From: Lasiodiplodia sp. COLG20
Taxonomy: Eukaryota > Ascomycota > Dothideomycetes > Botryosphaeriales > Botryosphaeriaceae
Direction of reading: 5' to 3'
DNA length: 64,000 nt
Assembly (NCBI GenBank): GCA_009801085.1
Contig: VNWV01000001.1
Coordinates: 5,704,001-5,768,000, forward strand
This document shows, piece by piece, positions 10,986 through 21,811 of this stretch (positions are counted from its first letter, which is position 1; the number at the start of each line of letters is the position of its first letter). Under the pieces are notes generated by a model, which saw nothing but the letters and a program-made list of their open reading frames with translations, searched no databases and was not told the DNA's origin. Position numbers and translations under genes: made by a program.

Positions 10986-13037
10986 TCACGCCTCCTCCAC
11001 ATGCTCCGCCCCCACCGCATTATTCCCCCCCTTCACCCCCGCAATCTTCCCGCGCGCCACATCCACCACCTCCTCCTTCCCCGCGACATCCGCGTCCTCG
11101 CCATCAAACAGCCTCGCAATCTCCTCGAGCGTCGGGCCGCGCGTCTCGACGTACAGGAAGTAGATGGCGGCGCACTCGAGCACGAGGATGGCGATGTAGA
11201 CGAAGTAGAACTTCCAGTGCAGCGCGTCCAGGCCGATCGGGTTGACGTACTGGTTGAAGACGGACGAGGCGGCGGTGCCGGCCATGGTCACGGCGAGCCC
11301 CTTGGCGCGGATGTGGAAGGGGAGGATCTCGGCGCAGTAGGATACGGTCAGGCCCGGCCAGGCGAAGCCGGCGACGCCGTAGAAGGCGAACTGTGGGGGG
11401 AGGAGGGAGGTTAGTGTTGGGGAAGGGTGGAAGGGGGGGATGGGGGCGGTGGGACTTACGATCATGGCGATGACGGCACCGCCGGCGGCTTTGTTGCCCG
11501 TGTCGGCGTAGACGGCGGAGCAGCTGTGTGTGGAGAGGAGATGTGTCAGTTAAGGCACGAATGCTAGGGTGTCATGGGAGAAAGCAGGTGTCTGGTGGAA
11601 AGGGGGCCACTCACGCAGTCCAGATGGAAAACGCAATCAGCATGCCGACGGCGGCGGTCAGGAACAGCGTGCGGCGGCCCAGGCGGTCGACCAAAAGCAC
11701 GGAGAAGAGCACGGCGACGAGGAAGGACCAGATCTGCAGGCCGCCGTTGATGATGGACTGGTCGCTGGCGTCGTGCACGCCGACGCTGGTGAGGATGTCG
11801 TGGATGTAGTAGGACACGAGGCCGTTGCCGGAGCACTGTGAGAAGAAGGCCGTCAGGATGATGAGGAGGAGCCGCTTGCGGTTGCCCGGCGTGCGGACGA
11901 GGTCGGCCCAGCTGCCGTTCGAGTTCTGCTGCTCGAGACGGATCGTCTCTTGGATCTCGAAGAGCTCTTGCTCGATGAAGGCCGAGTGCGTGTCGCCGTT
12001 GGCGTGGTACTGTTTGTTTTCAGTCAGATCGAGGGATGATTTGCGTTGATGCGGATGAGGCTCACCTTTGCGAGCACTTCGAAGGCTTCGCTGGCCCTGT
12101 CTTTGGCGCAAAGCCAACGCGGACTTTCAGGCAAAAACCAAATGCCGACAAGTTGGATGGCGGGCATGGCGGCTTGTACTCCGACAGGAATCCTCCACGC
12201 AGCGTCGGATGTGTAGTTCACAGTGCCGTACACAGTCCATGCTGCCACAATCGAACCGACATACCAGAGCGTGTTGTACATTGTCGTGAGCTTTCCGCGG
12301 TGGGTGGGGTAAGCGAGCTCCATGACAAGCAGAGGTGCAGAGCCTTGGGAGAGGTTCGAGCTATCGGTTTCCATTTTTGTCAGTAGGTGTCGCAAGCAGA
12401 AAAGGGGGTGATGGACAAACCCGAAGCCGACCAAAAAACGGCCGCCAATGAACATTCCAGAGTTCACGGAGGGTACGACTGTTCACGCTCGTCAGCACTT
12501 TCACACTGGCTTCGTTGGATGAGGAAATCTACTCGCCTTGGATGATGGTGCCGACCAGGAGAACAATCAATCCGAGGACCACGCCAATGCGGCGGCCCAA
12601 CATGTCTGCTGCGTACGATGCTATTCATGATATGAGTCTTCGGGTCCTCAGTGCCATGCCATGTGGAAGAATCTATCACTGACAGAAGAAAATAGCGACG
12701 AATGAACCGATGTTTTGGATAGCGGTGAATAGACCCAGTCTTGCCGATGTCGGATGATCAAAGTCTGTGGTTGGATGGTTCATCAGTGCAATGAAAGAAG
12801 ACTGAGCGGAAGATAGAACTCACATTCTTGCCATGGGTCCATAGTTTGCAAGCCGTTCAGGAGACTGCCATCATAGCCGTTGATGGTCGACCCGAGGAAG
12901 AGGATGGGCATCATGCAATAGAGCTTTCGAAGACCCGGGTCCTTCCACCATGTTACCTGCGGGATTTCGATCTTGGGCTTCCTTTCATCATCTGGCAGCT
13001 TCTCTTCGTCAACTGTCACGCGCTTCGGGTCTTCCAT
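10986..13037 (-). CDS. MFS sugar transporter, lactose-permease type
   Basis: Twelve-helix sugar:H+ symporter of the plasma membrane. Starts at 13037 (MEDPKRVTVDEEK); the N-terminal VTWWKDPGLRKLYCMM followed by GSTINGYDGSLLNGLQ is typical of fungal lactose/cellodextrin-type permeases. Other signatures: SYAADMLGRRIG, GRFLVGFG, PESPRWL before the central loop, DRLGRRTLF, and VETRGPTLEEIARLFDG at the C-terminus. About nine exons. One intron (12479-12536) uses a GC donor (GCGAGT...ACAG), the only choice that keeps TIIQ-V-VPSVNSGMFIGG in frame. It is divergent from a GH35-type beta-galactosidase, so a galactoside is a likely substrate. The exact sugar is inference. Confidence 0.92.
12479..12536 (-). 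other. GC-AG intron in sugar transporter
   Basis: 58-nt intron with donor AAG|GCGAGT and acceptor ACAG. The only nearby GT donor (GTAGAT, 4 nt further) leads to the wrong frame after the acceptor. The surrounding context matches the strong consensus usual for GC donors. Confidence 0.7.
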
Positions 13038-14060
13038 TGGTGTAGTAGGAACAGAAAAGGTGGTTTGATCACGGTCGGGTGCGCTTTACCGCTCGGCCGG
13101 AGACCGGCGTATTATATAGACGCGGCTTAGGCATGGGAGTGCATACGAAGACGCAAACGCAGCCTGTTTCCTGTCAAATAGCCGTACCAAGTGGTTTGAC
13201 GCGGCTAACAGCCGGCTACAAGCACAACCTTGCTGCCCCATGGGCTGGGCTGCAGATCTACCCTGTACTTCCCCAGATCATCCCGCACATCGTGGGCGGA
13301 GGCTCGGCCAATAGGCGGCGCTCATTCCCGCCGGGCACCAAGTCGCCCACGTTTGACCGAGGAGGCTCTGCCACATGGACACCGATCAGGAGCCATCAGG
13401 CATACAACTTCAAACGTCCTATCCACCGGAGCCTACGCATACCACGAAAATCCACCGTCGGAGCGGCGCTATTTGGTGGTTAAGGCGTGGTGGTTCGTGC
13501 CTGGCCGGGTGGGAGTTGCGGGATTGAAGGGCTCCCATTGGCTGATATGCCGCAACCCCAGAGCGGGTGCTCTCTTGGTGCGGGGTTTGCCGAATACGGT
13601 CCCCGCCCTGCCCCCTTGGGTCACTCCATCTCCAGCGCACCTCAGCAGCCCATCACGGGACGGTTGGCTCTCATCCAATGGCAATTCTAGTACTTCAACA
13701 GAGGCCCACATGTCCAATTGCCGACTCCACGATCATGCGGCGCCTGAGGTACTTGCGTGCATCATTGACGACGCCAATCCTCCGGGGTCTGGGATGGGCA
13801 TTGGAAGTAGGGCCGGTCATCGGCAGAGAACTGCAAGCATTCCCAATCAGATGGCTTCAAGCCCGAAGCGCGGCGGGGCCGTGGACACCTCTCTGATATC
13901 GCCGTTTATTTCCGCTGCATGACGCAGTAAGGGCACCAGAATTTGTGCTCGCGTTTGACATGCTCGCTGGCGTATAAAGCCCTACTTCTGCGGAGCTTGG
14001 TGCCACTCTCTCCAATCCGTACTTTCTCTTTCTCCTCTCCCTCCCTTCATCTAATTCACC
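13038..14060. promoter_or_regulatory. Divergent promoter, sugar porter / GH35 enzyme
   Basis: Shared 1-kb upstream region. On the minus strand a TATATAAT-like box lies near 13112-13119, about 75 bp before the porter ATG. On the plus strand TATAAA at 13973-13978 lies 83 bp before the enzyme ATG. CCAAT boxes are at 13308-13312 and 13675-13679. Several CGG/CCG triplets near 13075-13110 could bind Zn2Cys6 proteins, but I found no exact CGG-N11-CCG. No supported gene lies inside. Confidence 0.65.
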
Positions 14061-15800
14061 ATGCCTTCAATCCCCCACCTCCAGAAAAATGACGTTTCCC
14101 ATCAGCTCATCGTCAATGGCAAGCCGTTGCTCATGCTCGCTGGCGAGCTGCAGAACTCGTCTCTCACGTCGGCAGAGTACATGAAGGAGGTGTGGCCAAA
14201 GATGGTCCAGACGCACGTCAACACAGTCCTTGGATGCGTTACGTGGGAAGATATCGAGCCCGAGGAGGGCAAGTTCGACTTTGCAAACCTGGACCAAATT
14301 GTCCTGGGTGCGCGGGAGCACGGCATTCACCTCGTGCTACTGTGGTTCGGCTCGTTCAAGAACGGTAAGCAAAATCGCTGGGTAAGACGTCGGGGAACAA
14401 AAGACTCACGAGGACTGATAGGCATCTCGACATACGCGCCCGGATGGGTCAAGACAAACCCCAAGAGATTCCCGCGGGCGAAGCTGCGCAAGGCCGGCGG
14501 CGAGCTGGCAACAGGAGATGTCGTGTCAATCTTCCATGACGAGGCCCCCAAGGCGGACGCCAAGGCCTTTGCGACGCTGCTGGAGCATATCAAGGAGATT
14601 GACGAGGCACACTCAACCGTAGTCATGGTGCAAGTCGAGAACGAGACCGGCCTTTTGGGTGATTCCCGCGACGGCAGCAAGTATGCCAATGAGCGGTTCG
14701 CCCAGCCCGTCCCTAAGGATCTCATCGACTTCATCGACAGCAACTGGGATACCTTGACCGAGAACTTCCGTGCCAACTTCAAGTCGTTCAGAACGGCAAG
14801 CAAGAAGCAGGGAACGTGGGAGGACGTGTTCGGCAAGAGCAAGAAGACAGACGAGCTGTTCATGGCATACCACTACGCCCTATACCTCAACCAGGTAGCA
14901 TCGGCCGGCAAGGCCAAGTACCCGATCCCGCTGTACACCAACGTGTGGCAGAACTACGCGGGCGAAGACGCCGACAACAACTTCCCGACCATCGTGGGCG
15001 GCGGCGAGGAGCCTGGCAACTACCCGTCGGGCGGCGGCGTGGTCGACGTGCTGGACATCTGGCAGCACTTCGCGCCGAGCCTGGACCTGATCGCGCCCGA
15101 CGTCTACCTCAACGAGTACGGCAGCTCGTGCGCCAAATACCGCCACCGTAACCAGCCGCTGTTCATCCCGGAGCAGCGCCGCGACGAGTACGGCGCGCGC
15201 CGCGTGTGGAAGGCCTTCGGCAGCCACCAGTGCCTGGGCACCTCGCCCTTCGGCATCGACACGCTAGACCCGCCCACCAGCCCCTTCACCCGCCACTACG
15301 GCCTGCTCGACCGCGTCTCGCACATCGTGCTCGAGGCCCAGCGTCGACCCAATTCTTCCTACGGCTTCTTCTTCGACGAGCTGCCCGACGCCGGCCCCGA
15401 CCCCTCGCCCCCGCAGACGGTCGTCTTCGGCGACTGGCGGCTCACCATCCAGCGCTGCTTCGTCTTCGGCAAGCCCGGTCCCGGCGCCGGCATGGTCATC
15501 CACCTGGGCGGCGCCCGCTTCCTGCTGATCGGCTGGGGCTTCCAGGTCCTGGCCAAGTCGCTCAACCCCCGCAGCACCTTCACCGGCTTCCTGCGCTTCC
15601 AGGAGAAGTACGTCGTTAACAAGGAGACGGGCGAGCTGCGTACGCTGCGGAACCTGAACGGCGATGAGACGAGGAGCGGCATCTTCGCTATGATGCCTAA
15701 CGAGGACCCTGACTACGGTGGCTTCCCTATCTGCGTGACGATTCCTGCGAGGACTATGATTGCGGAGCTGGAGGTCTATTCCATCGAGGAGGATGAGTGA
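14061..15800 (+). CDS. GH35-type beta-galactosidase with DUF5597 tail
   Basis: Predicted retaining beta-galactosidase (GH35/GH42-like TIM barrel) with a C-terminal DUF5597-like beta domain, an arrangement known in bacterial xyloglucan-active GH35 enzymes. Starts MPSIPHLQKND with no signal peptide, so probably intracellular, which fits use with the divergent permease. Marks: VNGKPLLMLAGELQNSS, NTVLGCVTWEDIEPEEGKFD, HLVLLWFGSFKNG; likely acid/base Glu176 in VENETG and nucleophile Glu352 in FIPEQRRDEYG (spliced numbering). A 57-nt intron at 14365-14421 (GTAAGC...GATAG) has no stop and is a multiple of three, so the frame also reads through it; splicing gives 560 aa and restores FKNGISTYAPGW. Confidence 0.87.
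   Translation: MPSIPHLQKNDVSHQLIVNGKPLLMLAGELQNSSLTSAEYMKEVWPKMVQTHVNTVLGCVTWEDIEPEEGKFDFANLDQIVLGAREHGIHLVLLWFGSFKNGKQNRWVRRRGTKDSRGLIGISTYAPGWVKTNPKRFPRAKLRKAGGELATGDVVSIFHDEAPKADAKAFATLLEHIKEIDEAHSTVVMVQVENETGLLGDSRDGSKYANERFAQPVPKDLIDFIDSNWDTLTENFRANFKSFRTASKKQGTWEDVFGKSKKTDELFMAYHYALYLNQVASAGKAKYPIPLYTNVWQNYAGEDADNNFPTIVGGGEEPGNYPSGGGVVDVLDIWQHFAPSLDLIAPDVYLNEYGSSCAKYRHRNQPLFIPEQRRDEYGARRVWKAFGSHQCLGTSPFGIDTLDPPTSPFTRHYGLLDRVSHIVLEAQRRPNSSYGFFFDELPDAGPDPSPPQTVVFGDWRLTIQRCFVFGKPGPGAGMVIHLGGARFLLIGWGFQVLAKSLNPRSTFTGFLRFQEKYVVNKETGELRTLRNLNGDETRSGIFAMMPNEDPDYGGFPICVTIPARTMIAELEVYSIEEDE
14365..14421 (+). other. Stopless frame-neutral intron in GH35 gene
   Basis: 57 nt, GTAAGC donor, GATAG acceptor. 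The encoded read-through (19 residues, very Arg-rich) breaks the conserved WFGSFKNG-YAPGWVK block, so it is best seen as intron. Retention would add 19 residues without a frameshift. Confidence 0.75.
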
Positions 15801-16293
15801 TGTATGTATCCGATGCTTCCGAATCAAATCCTTTTTGAAATTGTGTATACAGACCCCTACTGTGAAGACAAAATTCACTAGGGGGTTTCATCCTTCAACG
15901 TCTCTGTGTTTGAAAGCTCGCGGCTCCCCACTATTGAGAAAAACCTTAACTTCGGCGCTCGGCTTTCTTATAGTGCGAGCTTCCTAACGCACGACTCCTA
16001 ATCCCAAGCGCTAGCCGGCTTCAGAAGCCCAAGCGACTTAGCCGCGTGGCGAGTGGGGCCCCGTCAGGAAACTGATGTGCTGGCTTGCTGTCAAAACGTC
16101 GGTAATCTCGATCATAGACTGCTGTGCCACACGGAAAAGTCATGTTCTGACATCGGTTTTCTTCCCGGAACCGTTTGCCAGTGCGTCTCTCCTGACCCGT
16201 GTCTGCGCTATAAACAAATCTCTGTCCCGCCACTTGTCATGTTCCAGCTTTTTCGTTTCTCCTTAATCCGCGCATACCCGATTCCTGTACAAC
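15801..16293. other. Intergenic
   Basis: 3' region of the GH35 gene and promoter of the methyltransferase. A TATAAAC-like sequence lies near 16210. I see no gene or repeat. Confidence 0.5.
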
Positions 16294-17758
16294 ATGGCTG
16301 CTCCCCAGAACGTCACACCTGCCCTTGCAAATATGCAGAATATCGAGGTCGATGAAACGGTAAGATCCTTTACTGGCCCCTGTTTGGAAATTCCTTCTGC
16401 AGCATAAGCGATTTGATAAGCCAATTTTACTAAATTTTGTCACAGTTCGAGACGGATTCGACCCGCGGAAGCATCGATGATCAGCTGTAACTGCCTCATC
16501 TGCTCTGATAATGCCACGGCTACTGACCCCCTCTTCAGCTCCGCCTATTCCCAGTCCCTAACATCTAGCGTTACCGCTTACCCCGTCGAAAATGGCCGGC
16601 GGTACCATGCCTACAAAGGTGGAGACTACTACATGCCCAATGACGATGTGTGTATTAGAAAACACTCGAGCCTTCAATTTCTGACCGTGTAATCTAGACC
16701 GAGCAAGACCGACTCGACTTTGTCCATCACATGTTGATGCTCACCACCCACAAGCAGCACTTCCACGCCCCCATCAAGAAAGATCAGTTGAAGCGCGTCC
16801 TGGACGTGGGAACTGGGACTGGCATTTGGGCCATTGAAGTTGGTATGTGAAACAGAGTCAGCCATCGCATAATCACAAAGTTAATGTGCTTGATCAGCGG
16901 ATAAATATCCCGATGCGGAGGTGCATTCCTTATTTTGCGTGGGCTATTCCAAAATGTTGCTAATCCTGCCTAGGTTCTGGGGAATGATTTGAGCCCTGTG
17001 CAGCCGCAATGGTTGGTGAGTATTCGCATTTCCCGCACGGATTCGAATCGATTCTAACAAACGCAGCCCCCGAATGTGAAATTTGAAGTCGACGATATTG
17101 AGGCTCCTTGGACGTATTCCAAGCCCTTTGATCTGATTTTCGCACGCTACCTTGATGGAGCTATCTCGGACTGGCCGGCGCTTGTCTCAAACATGTACAA
17201 CAACGTCCGGCCCGGTGGATGGGTTGAGTACGTGCGCTCCAATAGACTTGCCGATTCCAACTGCTGAGAATAGCAGGCTACAAGGCTTTGATCTGCACTA
17301 CAGGTCTGACGATGGCTCCGTCAAGCCCGATGCGTACATCACCAAGTTCGTGGAGACCATCGAACAGGGATGTGCAAAGATAGGCAAGGAATTCTACACC
17401 GGTCCAAAGCTCGGTGATTGGTTGAAGAATGCAGGCTTCAAGAATGTTCACGTGGACCTGTACAAGGTCCCATCCGGTCCCTGGCCCAAGGACAAATTGA
17501 TGAGGGAGATTGGCACCATCAACCTCCTGCAAGCTCTCGATGGCATGGAGGGCTTCTCTCTCCGTCTTTTCACGGGAGTTCTGGGTTGGACGGCCGAAGA
17601 AGTCAATGTTTTCTGTGCGAAGGTCAGACAGGAGTTAAAGGGGAAGTCCATCCACCCCTACATTCTTTAGTACGTATCCGCCACTCAATTGGCCTCGTTG
17701 ATTGGGTTTCTGATAAGGAGATAGCTACGTTGCGTACGGCCAAAGGCCCGAGGAGTAG
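16294..17758 (+). CDS. SAM-dependent methyltransferase, UMTA/LaeA-like
   Basis: Class I SAM methyltransferase of the large fungal UMTA/TAM group; many act on secondary metabolites, and LaeA is a regulator in the same group. Eight exons: MAAPQNVTPAL start at 16294, then joins giving IDDQLSAYSQSLTSS, YYMPNDDTEQDRLDFVHHM, and the SAM motif [24 protein letters not shown]. The acidic motif is NVKFEVDDIEAPW, and FDLIFARYLDG and VRPGGWVELQGFDLHY follow. A frame stop at 17668 is bypassed by a GTACGT...GATAG intron (from about 17670), giving the usual C-terminus HPYILYYVAYGQRPEE with stop at 17756. Methyl acceptor unknown; no biosynthetic core gene is adjacent. Confidence 0.88.
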
Positions 17759-18137
17759 ACTAAAGTGAGGTCATGATTGGGGTGTGGGCGAAGGTAGGCT
17801 CAGACGTGTACGTTGAAACTGCGCCATGGCCAAGTTCTCGGGTCCTTCTGATGATTTCATTCCAGGATGGATAATCATCATGCGTTTTCAACAATTGCAT
17901 TCCTCTCATTGATCAATTACGTCAGGCCAAACTCATTGGGATATTGACTCTCACTAATTATCCTCCTGTTCTGTGATTGGTGCCCGCGATGCATGTGATA
18001 ACGGACAGCCAAGGCTGCTTACAGCATTTCAGCGTCTCTAAAGAGCCCAACAACTGCCCTCAACTCCTGAAACCTGATACCTTTCTCCAATTCCTCGCTA
18101 CTTGAGCCCAGCTTCGAGATTGCTCGATATTCTACTC
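17759..18137. other. Intergenic
   Basis: About 380 bp between the methyltransferase stop and the small membrane-protein ATG. AT-rich in part. Nothing further recognised. Confidence 0.5.
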
Positions 18138-18569
18138 ATGGATTATTCCAGACTGAGAGCTACCGGTCCTCCGCCACACAACGACGAGCGGCCAACAACT
18201 CGACGAACGTCATGGCTGCGCACTCGCGGTACATCTTTCAGGCGGGGTTCTGCACTTTCCATTGCGTTCCAAGTGTTCTGTACAGCAATTGAGCTTGTCC
18301 AAGACTTGGGACGCGCAGTGGGTTCATGGCTGGTCGATATCATGCTTGAGTTGGCTTCCGAGATGTTTGCGCTGGCATACCACACTATTCAGTTGCAAAT
18401 GACTGTCATCATTCTCGGATTGGTTGCCCCATTTCTTCTTCCGGTATTTACCCTAATTTTCTGGATTTGCCTGTGGAGAACCTTCCAGTCGGGGCTGTGG
18501 ACGCCTGAAGCATGGTTGCGTCAGCAGGAAGCCTCCTCTCGATCGGAAGGCAGGGCGACTTTGGAATGA
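18138..18569 (+). CDS. Hypothetical small membrane protein
   Basis: Unrecognised. The ATG at 18138 gives 143 aa (MDYSRLRATGPPPHNDERP...), intronless. The N-terminal ~45 residues are polar and rich in Arg/Ser/Thr. They are followed by a moderately hydrophobic amphipathic stretch (IAFQVFCTAIELV), then a long hydrophobic block (TVIILGLVAPFLLPVFTLIFWICLW) able to form one or two membrane passes, and a polar tail. The frame is open a further 12 codons upstream without ATG. It may be lineage-specific. Coding status rests only on an open frame with a plausible membrane pattern. Confidence 0.45.
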   Translation: MDYSRLRATGPPPHNDERPTTRRTSWLRTRGTSFRRGSALSIAFQVFCTAIELVQDLGRAVGSWLVDIMLELASEMFALAYHTIQLQMTVIILGLVAPFLLPVFTLIFWICLWRTFQSGLWTPEAWLRQQEASSRSEGRATLE

Positions 18570-18792
18570 ACCCAGCTGCAAGCAATTCTGTACTCAAACC
18601 AAGCGTCTCTTCTGGTCGAAGCTGAGCTTGACGGGCTATCTGAGATAATTCTTGTTGGATGGTAATAACAATGCAGAACGTCTCACACCTAATTGACTCG
18701 AGATGAATTGGGCAAAGCTCATCAGACACGCATCAACAAAATAAATCCATTTGGATGGTCTCTGAGAACGCTTCTCTGTCGAGTTCCTCCCC

Positions 18793-19905
18793 TCAAAGAG
18801 CAGCTAGCGCATCATACTGTTCCTGAGTAACAGCGAGAACAGACCCGTGTCTCATATACGCATCATCCACAGACGTATCTTGCACCCACGCGCCCGTCGT
18901 CGGGTCCGCCGGTCCATATCCTCTGATCCCCGCATCACTACCCAGCTTGTCGGCAATCACGTACGCCACGCCATCGGCCGTGTTGTCCCAGAACGCGTAA
19001 GGGCCCTCGTAGCCGGTGACGACCTCTCCAACCTCCTCGAAGGCGCCAAACAGGCCGTCGTAGCCGACTTCGGTGTGGAAGCCGTCGTGGGCCCAGAAGC
19101 GCACGTAGGCCGTGTCGTTGATCTTGAGGAAGCTGAGATCGATGGTGCTCTCGGGGTTCCTGTCGAGGTACGTCTGTGGGGTCGTGAACGTCTGGAAGTC
19201 GCTCGTGTGCGCGTAGCGCATGACGGCTTCGTCGATTGGGCCGTTGCTGTGAGTCGTGTCGTTTTCGGCGAACTGCTCAACGGTCAGCGTGTAATACGTT
19301 GGATACTCGTGGATGTCTTACAAATTGAGATGCCCAGTGCACCAAGTATTGACCCGCTTCCGGATCCCAGATGGCATCAGGCGCCCACGCCATTCCGGCG
19401 GTGTCGTCCTCCACGGTGATGAGCCTCTCATCCGTCCAGTTAATCAGATCTGAGCTATCCCAGATCAGCAAGGCTTTCGAGCCATTGGCGGCTGCGGCAT
19501 CCCAGGACGCGTACTACCGGATGTTAGCAACGAGCAACCTAGCCAATTGTATGGGAAATTGCATACATCTTCAATATTCAGATCGGTTGCGAGAAGATAC
19601 CATTTTGTGCCTTCTTCGTCTCCAGAGCCGGGAACGAGTGAGAGGTCCCGCACGGTTTTCTGACCGAGGGTGGGAACGAAGAGAGGCTCTCCGCCATTGA
19701 CCGGATTGAATTGCAGCGGGTTGTCGTTGGTGCTCAACGAAAAGAAGATACCGGTCTCGTCCGTCTTCCAATAAGCTGCCAAATAGCCGACCTTAGTCGA
19801 GTCAGCCTTCTTGCTCAGGATGCCGCTGTCGCTTGCGAATGGCACGGCCAAAGCAGCCGATGCCCAAGCGAGGATAAGACTGGTCGAGAAATAATTTGAG
19901 CGCAT
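18793..19905 (-). CDS. Secreted glycoside hydrolase family 43
   Basis: Five-bladed beta-propeller enzyme, probably an arabinofuranosidase/arabinanase or xylosidase acting on plant wall side chains. Starts at 19905 with signal peptide MRSNYFSTSLILAWASAALA. Three exons, joined by GTATGC...GGTAG (giving NIEDYASWDAAAANG) and GTAAGA...GCAG (giving ASQFFAENDT). Catalytic pattern: base Asp87 in VRDLSLV, modulating Asp in GMAWAPDAIWD, acid Glu in GYEGPYAFWD. About 330 aa, no carbohydrate-binding module. Ends DALAAL, stop at 18793. Subfamily is not certain. Confidence 0.87.
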
Positions 19906-21811
19906 GGTAACGGATGTCTGAAAGAATCGAGAACAGGTACGTACAAATGGATTTCTGCCCAGGTAATGCGCACTTTTATAGAGCCTCTTTTATCCGGCCG
20001 CTTTGATTTCGCTCCGGAGCCGCCGAAGCGAGCCTCCAGTTCCTGGCTGTGATGCCGGTGGACCTGTCGATCATTTCCAACCAAGTACTTACCGCTGGGA
20101 ATTTGTTGCGGGGTAACGCTCCGATACGTCACTTATCACGAGAGGCGGGGTATTTTAATAGGCGGACTATTTTCTAGAAACATGGTCTTCCCCACACATC
20201 CCACCGGACCTCAACCGGAACACCACGGGCTCGTCATACAACAGCCTTATGATGAGCGCTTTGCCGCGCGGTCAACTCGTCAGGTCCGAATTTCGCAGAG
20301 CTGTAGCGACACTTCAAACCATTCCCTTGGGGATTTCCACACGTCCTAGAGTACGAGGCCTGCCATGACTCGCTGATGAGTGTGTGCCGTTGGAAAGATG
20401 TTGAGAAGCGCCGAAGAGCACAATTGAATGCTGATGAGGAAACACTGACGAAATTACTAAGTTTGTCTCCGACAGTGTCAATCGCGAGGTCCGTGACAGG
20501 TTATATGCATACCGCTACAAGCGCACTCTGACCTGCAACACACGCTCAAGCCTCTTCCTCGTCATTACTCAATCTCTCCCCGGTCACTTCAAATGGGCGT
20601 GGAAAGCAATCCAGTGCTGCGGAGCTCTCAATTGGAGACCCGATCTCGCAGGCAGTATTGAACTGACCGCTCTTCCATACAGTCGGGCGAAGCACATTCG
20701 TCACCATCATATGCCGCTGATACCCATCCAGCCGCCGCAATACTGCCGCTCGTCTCGTACTACGTTGTACTGCTCAACGTCCGACCAACGTCTATCCATA
20801 ATTCCATCCTCCATACCCATCCACATATGTTTCGTTCTCCCCGGCTAGACTTTGGCATTCGTCAGCTGCTTAAAGCCTCGTCTCTCAGCGCCCCAAGTTT
20901 CGGAGCCAAAGCCGTTCAGGTGCGACGCAATTTGGTGACTGGGCGACGTACTGCCGTCAACCGGATCCGAACTGGTTCTATCGATGGGCAGTATTGCTGC
21001 ACCGTCAGACGCCACCCTCACCGCAGGACATCTGTGCAACTTTAGCCAGGCCTCCATGGAACAGCATCCATGCATGGGGGCCAAGAGAACATGCCTTCCT
21101 TACCACTATAGGAAGCATATGATGAAAATACGTCAATGGGATGGGATTTCTCGCGACTATCAGCCTACAATGTTGAGGTTTGGCGGCAGTTCTTGCTTGA
21201 CCCGGTGGCGCAGTCGGCTAGTACGGCTGCGCCCTGTGGAAGCATCAAGCTTATTGCGACGATTGGCGAACAATGGTGACTCACCATTCATTCAGCTAGT
21301 GGAATGATTGTCTATCGATGCATCTCACCATTCGGACAAAAGGTTTGACTCTTTCAAGTTCTATACTATCTTAATCGTGTGCAGGGCACCCAGGTTTCTT
21401 GGCCAAAATTATTACTTATTCTGGTATAGTGCGGCTGCAGATCCTGAGCCTGAGCTTTTGATCTAAGTAGGTGAGTGGATACTACTATCATTCCGTGCGC
21501 AGCACCTTCGGTGAAACTTTCATTAAAATTTACGTGTCTAGGCAGCAGTCGGCTGTGCGGTGTCTGCCGACATTTACCGCGGCGGTATCTCCATGCAGTC
21601 AGCGTGATTCTAATTCGCTGCAAGACCGCATGATCCGACCCAATTCGTATTTTGCCCAGCGTTTCAACGCAAACGCAATACACCGATAGCTGTCAGCCTT
21701 AGGGCTAAATATGACGCAGATGCAAATAAGCTCCGTGACTCGACACTAACCACCATTTCCCCCAGGTTTAAAAAGAATGCCTTCGTCGGCCGTTTTGGCC
21801 TGACCAAGGCA
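19906..21811. other. Long intergenic region
   Basis: 1.9 kb between GH43 and the ABC transporter. Short open frames on both strands have no domain, start context or splice continuation that I trust. It holds a tRNA-like A-box half near 21195-21240 (see findings) and pieces of AT-rich DNA. No other element seen. Confidence 0.5.

Noticed and set aside
13230..13922. Plus-strand frame of 230 codons in the divergent promoter
   Set aside because: No domain, no good start context, and it lies where both promoters must be.
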